Shown: positions 4,980-7,540 of the stretch, piece by piece
Position numbering within the stretch: the first letter of the stretch is position 1
Layout: the number at the start of each line of letters is the position of its first letter
Made by a program: the position numbers and the translations under genes
Notes under the pieces: model-generated
Seen by the model: the letters and a program-made list of their open reading frames with translations, nothing else
Told to the model about the DNA's origin: nothing
Database searches by the model: none
From: an uncultured Bacteroidales bacterium
GTDB taxonomy: Bacteria; Bacteroidota; Bacteroidia; Bacteroidales; P3
Direction: 5' to 3'
NCBI GenBank assembly: GCA_946540365.1
Contig: CAMNIH010000080.1
Location: 1-7,540, forward strand
DNA length: 7,540 nucleotides

Positions 4980-6218
4980 ATGGCAAAGAACCAAGACCTG
5001 AGCAGCTCCTTTCAGGAGTTCAAGGAGTTTAAGAACATCGACCGCGAGACGCTGATGCGCATTTTGGAAGAAGTGTTCCGCGCTGCGTTGGCCAAGCACT
5101 ACGGTTCGGAGGACAACTTCGACATCATCGTCAATATCGACAAGGGCGACCTGGAGATCTTCCGCAACCGCACCATCGTCGAGGACGGCGAGGTGACTGA
5201 CCCGACACGCGAGATCGCGTTGAGCGACGCCCTGAAGATCGAGGACGACTTCGAGGTGGGAGAGGAGTTGTCGGAACCGATTCCGATGACCGAGTTCGGC
5301 CGCCGCGAGATTCTGAGCATCCGTCAGAATCTGGTGGGCAAGATCCAGGACTACGAGAAGAGTCTCATCTTCCAGAAATACAAGGAGAAGGTGGGTGAGA
5401 TCATTGTGGGCGAGGTCTACCAGCCCTGGAACAAGGAAATCCTGGTGCTCGACGAGGAGAAGATAGAGCTGATCCTGCCCAAGAGCGAGCAGATCCCGAG
5501 CGACCACTACCGCAAGGGCGACACGGTGAGGGCCGTGGTGCTGAAGGTGGAGATGAAGAACAACAATCCCATCATCGTGCTCAGCCGCACATCGCCCATC
5601 TTCCTGGAGCGTCTGCTCGAGGCCGAGGTGCCGGAGATCTACGACGGCCTGATCACCATCCGCAACATCGTGCGTCAGCCCGGCGAGCGCGCCAAGGTGG
5701 CGGTGGAGAGCTACGACGACCGCATCGACCCCGTCGGATCGTGCGTGGGTGTGAAGGGCGGCCGTATCCACGGTATCGTGCGCGAGTTGCGCAATGAGAA
5801 TATCGACGTGCTGAACTACACGCCGCGTGTGGACCTGATGATCCAGCGCGCTTTGAGCCCCGCCAATGTGAGCAGCATCAAGATCAACGAGGAGGAGAAG
5901 AAGGCCGAGGTGTTCATGCAGCCCGACCAGGTGAGCCTGGCCATCGGCAAGGGCGGCTACAACATCAAGCTGGCCTCGAAGCTGGTGGGCTACGAGATCG
6001 AGGTGTACCGCGACACCGACGAGGACTACGACGATGTGGCACTGTCCGAGTTCAACGACGAAATCGAGCAGTGGGTCATCGACGAGTTGGTCAAGATCGG
6101 CTGCGATACCGCCAAGAGCGTGTTGGCCCTGCCCAAGCAGGAGCTTATCGCCCGCACCGACCTCGAAGAGGAGACCATCGACCACGTGCTCGAAGTGCTC
6201 AACGCAGAGTTTGAATAA
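4980..6218 (+). CDS. nusA: Transcription termination/antitermination factor NusA
   Basis: A 412-aa protein that binds RNA polymerase and nascent RNA, affecting pausing, termination and antitermination. The N-terminal polymerase-binding domain covers about 1-130. An S1 domain follows at about 136-202 ('GEIIVGEVYQ' to 'IIVLSRTSP'). KH1 includes 'RIDPVGSCVGVKGGRIHGIVREL' split across residues 248-270, and KH2 has 'LAIGKGGYNIKLASKLVGYEIEV' around 320-342, with both GxxG-type loops present (VKGG, GKGG). After a short acidic linker (DTDEDYDD) there is a single helical C-terminal region (about 360-412, 'TDLEEETIDHVLEVL') resembling one helix-hairpin-helix acidic repeat, whereas E. coli NusA (495 aa) has two. 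The shorter form is normal for many phyla. The start is the ATG after an A-rich, Shine-Dalgarno-free leader. It is co-directional with rimP and infB. Confidence 0.97.
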   Translation: MAKNQDLSSSFQEFKEFKNIDRETLMRILEEVFRAALAKHYGSEDNFDIIVNIDKGDLEIFRNRTIVEDGEVTDPTREIALSDALKIEDDFEVGEELSEPIPMTEFGRREILSIRQNLVGKIQDYEKSLIFQKYKEKVGEIIVGEVYQPWNKEILVLDEEKIELILPKSEQIPSDHYRKGDTVRAVVLKVEMKNNNPIIVLSRTSPIFLERLLEAEVPEIYDGLITIRNIVRQPGERAKVAVESYDDRIDPVGSCVGVKGGRIHGIVRELRNENIDVLNYTPRVDLMIQRALSPANVSSIKINEEEKKAEVFMQPDQVSLAIGKGGYNIKLASKLVGYEIEVYRDTDEDYDDVALSEFNDEIEQWVIDELVKIGCDTAKSVLALPKQELIARTDLEEETIDHVLEVLNAEFE

Positions 6219-6236
6219 TTGAAGTCCAAGTTATTT

Positions 6237-6263
6237 CAATTTTCAATTTTCAATTTTCAATTC
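6237..6263. repeat. 7-bp tandem repeat CAATTTT in the nusA-infB gap
   Basis: Three exact copies of CAATTTT (6237-6243, 6244-6250, 6251-6257) are followed by a partial CAATTC. The array occupies the middle of the 67-nt nusA-infB spacer and stands out as AT-rich in a GC-rich region. The first copy can also pair with AATTGAA at 6217-6223, which overlaps the nusA stop codon, to form a weak 7-bp stem. Slippage could change the length of the spacer. An SD-like AAGGA lies at 6272-6276, 9 nt before the infB ATG. Confidence 0.85.
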
Positions 6264-6285
6264 AAAAAAGAAAGGACTCGACAAA

Positions 6286-7540
6286 ATGGCAAGTTTCAGA
6301 CTGAATAAAGTAGCGAAGGACTTCAATGTGGGTATCCAGACCCTCGTGGAGTACCTGGCCAAGAAGGGGCATCAAGTGGACTCGAACCCCAACACGAAGA
6401 TCAGTGAGGAACAGTACGAACTGTTGTCCGTTGCGTTCCAGGGTGAGCGCAAGGTGAAAGAAGAAGCCGACAAGATAGAGCTGATGACCAGTGGCGCCAA
6501 CCGTGTGGTGGAGGCCAGCAGCAGGCCGGATGCCGAGCCCGAGGTGGAGGAGGTGGTGATCAAGAGCTTCAAGTCGCAGCCTCATGCGGCGCCGGCCCCC
6601 GAGGCCGAAGCCGCACCGGAACCCGAGCCGGCACCCGCTCCCGAGCCCGAACCGGCGCCGCAGCAGGTGGAAGAGCCTGAGCCCGCACCGGAACCCGAGG
6701 TGGAAGTGCCGGCCGAGCAGCCCGACGAGTCCGACGTGGTTGACGAGCCCGACAGCGCCGACGAGTCCGACGAGCCTACGGCGGTGGCCGCCGAGGGCGT
6801 TGCCAGCCCCTTCAACGTGGTGGGCAAGATCGACCTCAGCGCCATCAATCAGCGTATGCGTCCCGACAAGAAAAAGCGTCCGCGCAAGGGCGAGAAGAAG
6901 GAAGAGGCCAAGCCCGTGCCCCAGGCACCCAAGGCCGTCGAGTCCAAGCCCCAGCCCGCCCCCCAGCCCGCTCCGGAAGCGGTTGTTGCGCCCAAGCCCG
7001 TCGAGCCTGCCAAGCCCGAGCCCGAGTTCATCGAAACCCAGTACACCAAGCTGGAAGGCCCCAAGGTGCTCGACAAGATCGACCTCAGCCAGTTCAAGAA
7101 GGATGGCGCCGACACTCCCGGCAGCAAGCGCAAGCGCAAGCACACCAAGAAGGAGGCCGTCAGCGCCCAGGAGGTGAAGAAGATCGGCGCCGAGGTGGCC
7201 AAGAAGGAGAACAAGGAGAAGGAGAAAGCCAAGAAGGAAAGCCAGAAGCAGGCCGCTCAGCAACAGGGTGCCGGCAAGAAGAAGAAAAAGAAAGAGGAGA
7301 AGAAGCCTGTCGAGATCGACGACAACGAGATCGAGAAGCAGATCCGCGACACGCTGGCGCGCCTCTCGCCCATGGGCAAGTCGAAGACTTCGAAGCACAA
7401 CCGCGAGAAACGCCAGAAGGTGCATGCCCAGATGGAAGAGGAGCTCCAGCATGAGATGGAGAACCAGAACGTGCTGCAGGTGACCGAGTTCGTCACCGCC
7501 AACGAGCTGGCCACCATGATGAACGTGCCGGTGACCAAGA
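6286..7540 (+). CDS. infB: Translation initiation factor IF-2, N-terminal part (3' partial)
   Basis: The frame is open from the ATG at 6286 to the window edge (418 complete codons). It was identified by direct translation. The first residues, 'RLNKVAKDFNVGIQTLVEYLAKKG', form an IF2_N-type helical domain, followed by a long low-complexity linker. One part is rich in Pro, Glu and Ala (about 105-142). A Lys-rich part with runs of lysines lies around 290-345, including 'GKKKKKKEEKK'. 'KIDLS' occurs twice in conserved-looking contexts, at 181-185 and 264-268. A second IF2_N-like segment starts near 399 ('VTEFVTANELATMMNVPVTK'). The GTPase, domain II and C-terminal fMet-tRNA-binding domains lie beyond the edge. 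IF-2 delivers initiator tRNA to the 30S subunit. The long N-terminal extension is usual for Bacteroidales IF-2, whose total length is commonly near 1000 aa. Its position after nusA is the conserved order and confirms the call. Confidence 0.95.
   Translation, partial: MASFRLNKVAKDFNVGIQTLVEYLAKKGHQVDSNPNTKISEEQYELLSVAFQGERKVKEEADKIELMTSGANRVVEASSRPDAEPEVEEVVIKSFKSQPHAAPAPEAEAAPEPEPAPAPEPEPAPQQVEEPEPAPEPEVEVPAEQPDESDVVDEPDSADESDEPTAVAAEGVASPFNVVGKIDLSAINQRMRPDKKKRPRKGEKKEEAKPVPQAPKAVESKPQPAPQPAPEAVVAPKPVEPAKPEPEFIETQYTKLEGPKVLDKIDLSQFKKDGADTPGSKRKRKHTKKEAVSAQEVKKIGAEVAKKENKEKEKAKKESQKQAAQQQGAGKKKKKKEEKKPVEIDDNEIEKQIRDTLARLSPMGKSKTSKHNREKRQKVHAQMEEELQHEMENQNVLQVTEFVTANELATMMNVPVTK

Noticed and set aside
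4608..6185. Minus-strand open frame opposite rimP and nusA
   Set aside because: Composition is Leu/His/Asp-biased, as expected of the complement of GC-rich coding sequence. RimP and NusA on the + strand are unambiguous.
6262..7452. Minus-strand Leu/Gly-rich open frame that looks membrane-like
   Set aside because: It is the complement of the Lys/Glu/Pro-rich IF-2 linker; the hydrophobic look comes from reading AAG and GAG codons backwards.

Overview
The window reads as chromosomal DNA from a GC-rich member of the Bacteroidota, most likely order Bacteroidales. Three things point there. Two promoters have the Bacteroides-type form TTTG-19 nt-TAnnTTTG. Strong Shine-Dalgarno sequences are mostly absent. 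The protein families fit: a pfam14905-like outer-membrane beta-barrel protein, a lipoprotein paired with a radical SAM enzyme, and RimP, NusA and InfB of Bacteroidales type. Genus cannot be fixed from the sequence alone. All supported genes lie on the + strand.

Region 1 (1-2675) holds the 3' end of an unrecognised gene. It is followed after 2 nt by a 741-aa outer-membrane plug/barrel protein with a signal peptide, and the two look like one operon.

Region 2 (2676-2970) is a 295-nt intergenic gap. It has a small GC-rich hairpin, then a 92-bp perfect palindrome. The palindrome is built from TTCAGT half-sites spaced 11 bp apart: four in one orientation and four in the other. A Bacteroidota promoter follows it.

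Region 3 (2971-4428) is a compact two-gene cassette: a small putative lipoprotein and a radical SAM/SPASM-type enzyme whose ATG directly follows the lipoprotein stop codon (TAAATG). It matches what I recall as the Bacteroidetes 'rSAM/lipoprotein system', whose chemistry is, to my knowledge, undescribed. It is the strongest candidate here for an unexplored system. Two promoter segments identical at 50 of 56 positions flank the cassette as direct repeats.

Region 4 (4419-7540) is the conserved rimP-nusA-infB operon for ribosome maturation, transcription elongation/termination and translation initiation. Its own promoter starts only 8 nt after the radical SAM stop codon. Its short leader carries a hairpin followed by T5, almost at the predicted transcript 5' end. 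infB runs off the right edge, with only its N-terminal, translocation-factor-free part present.
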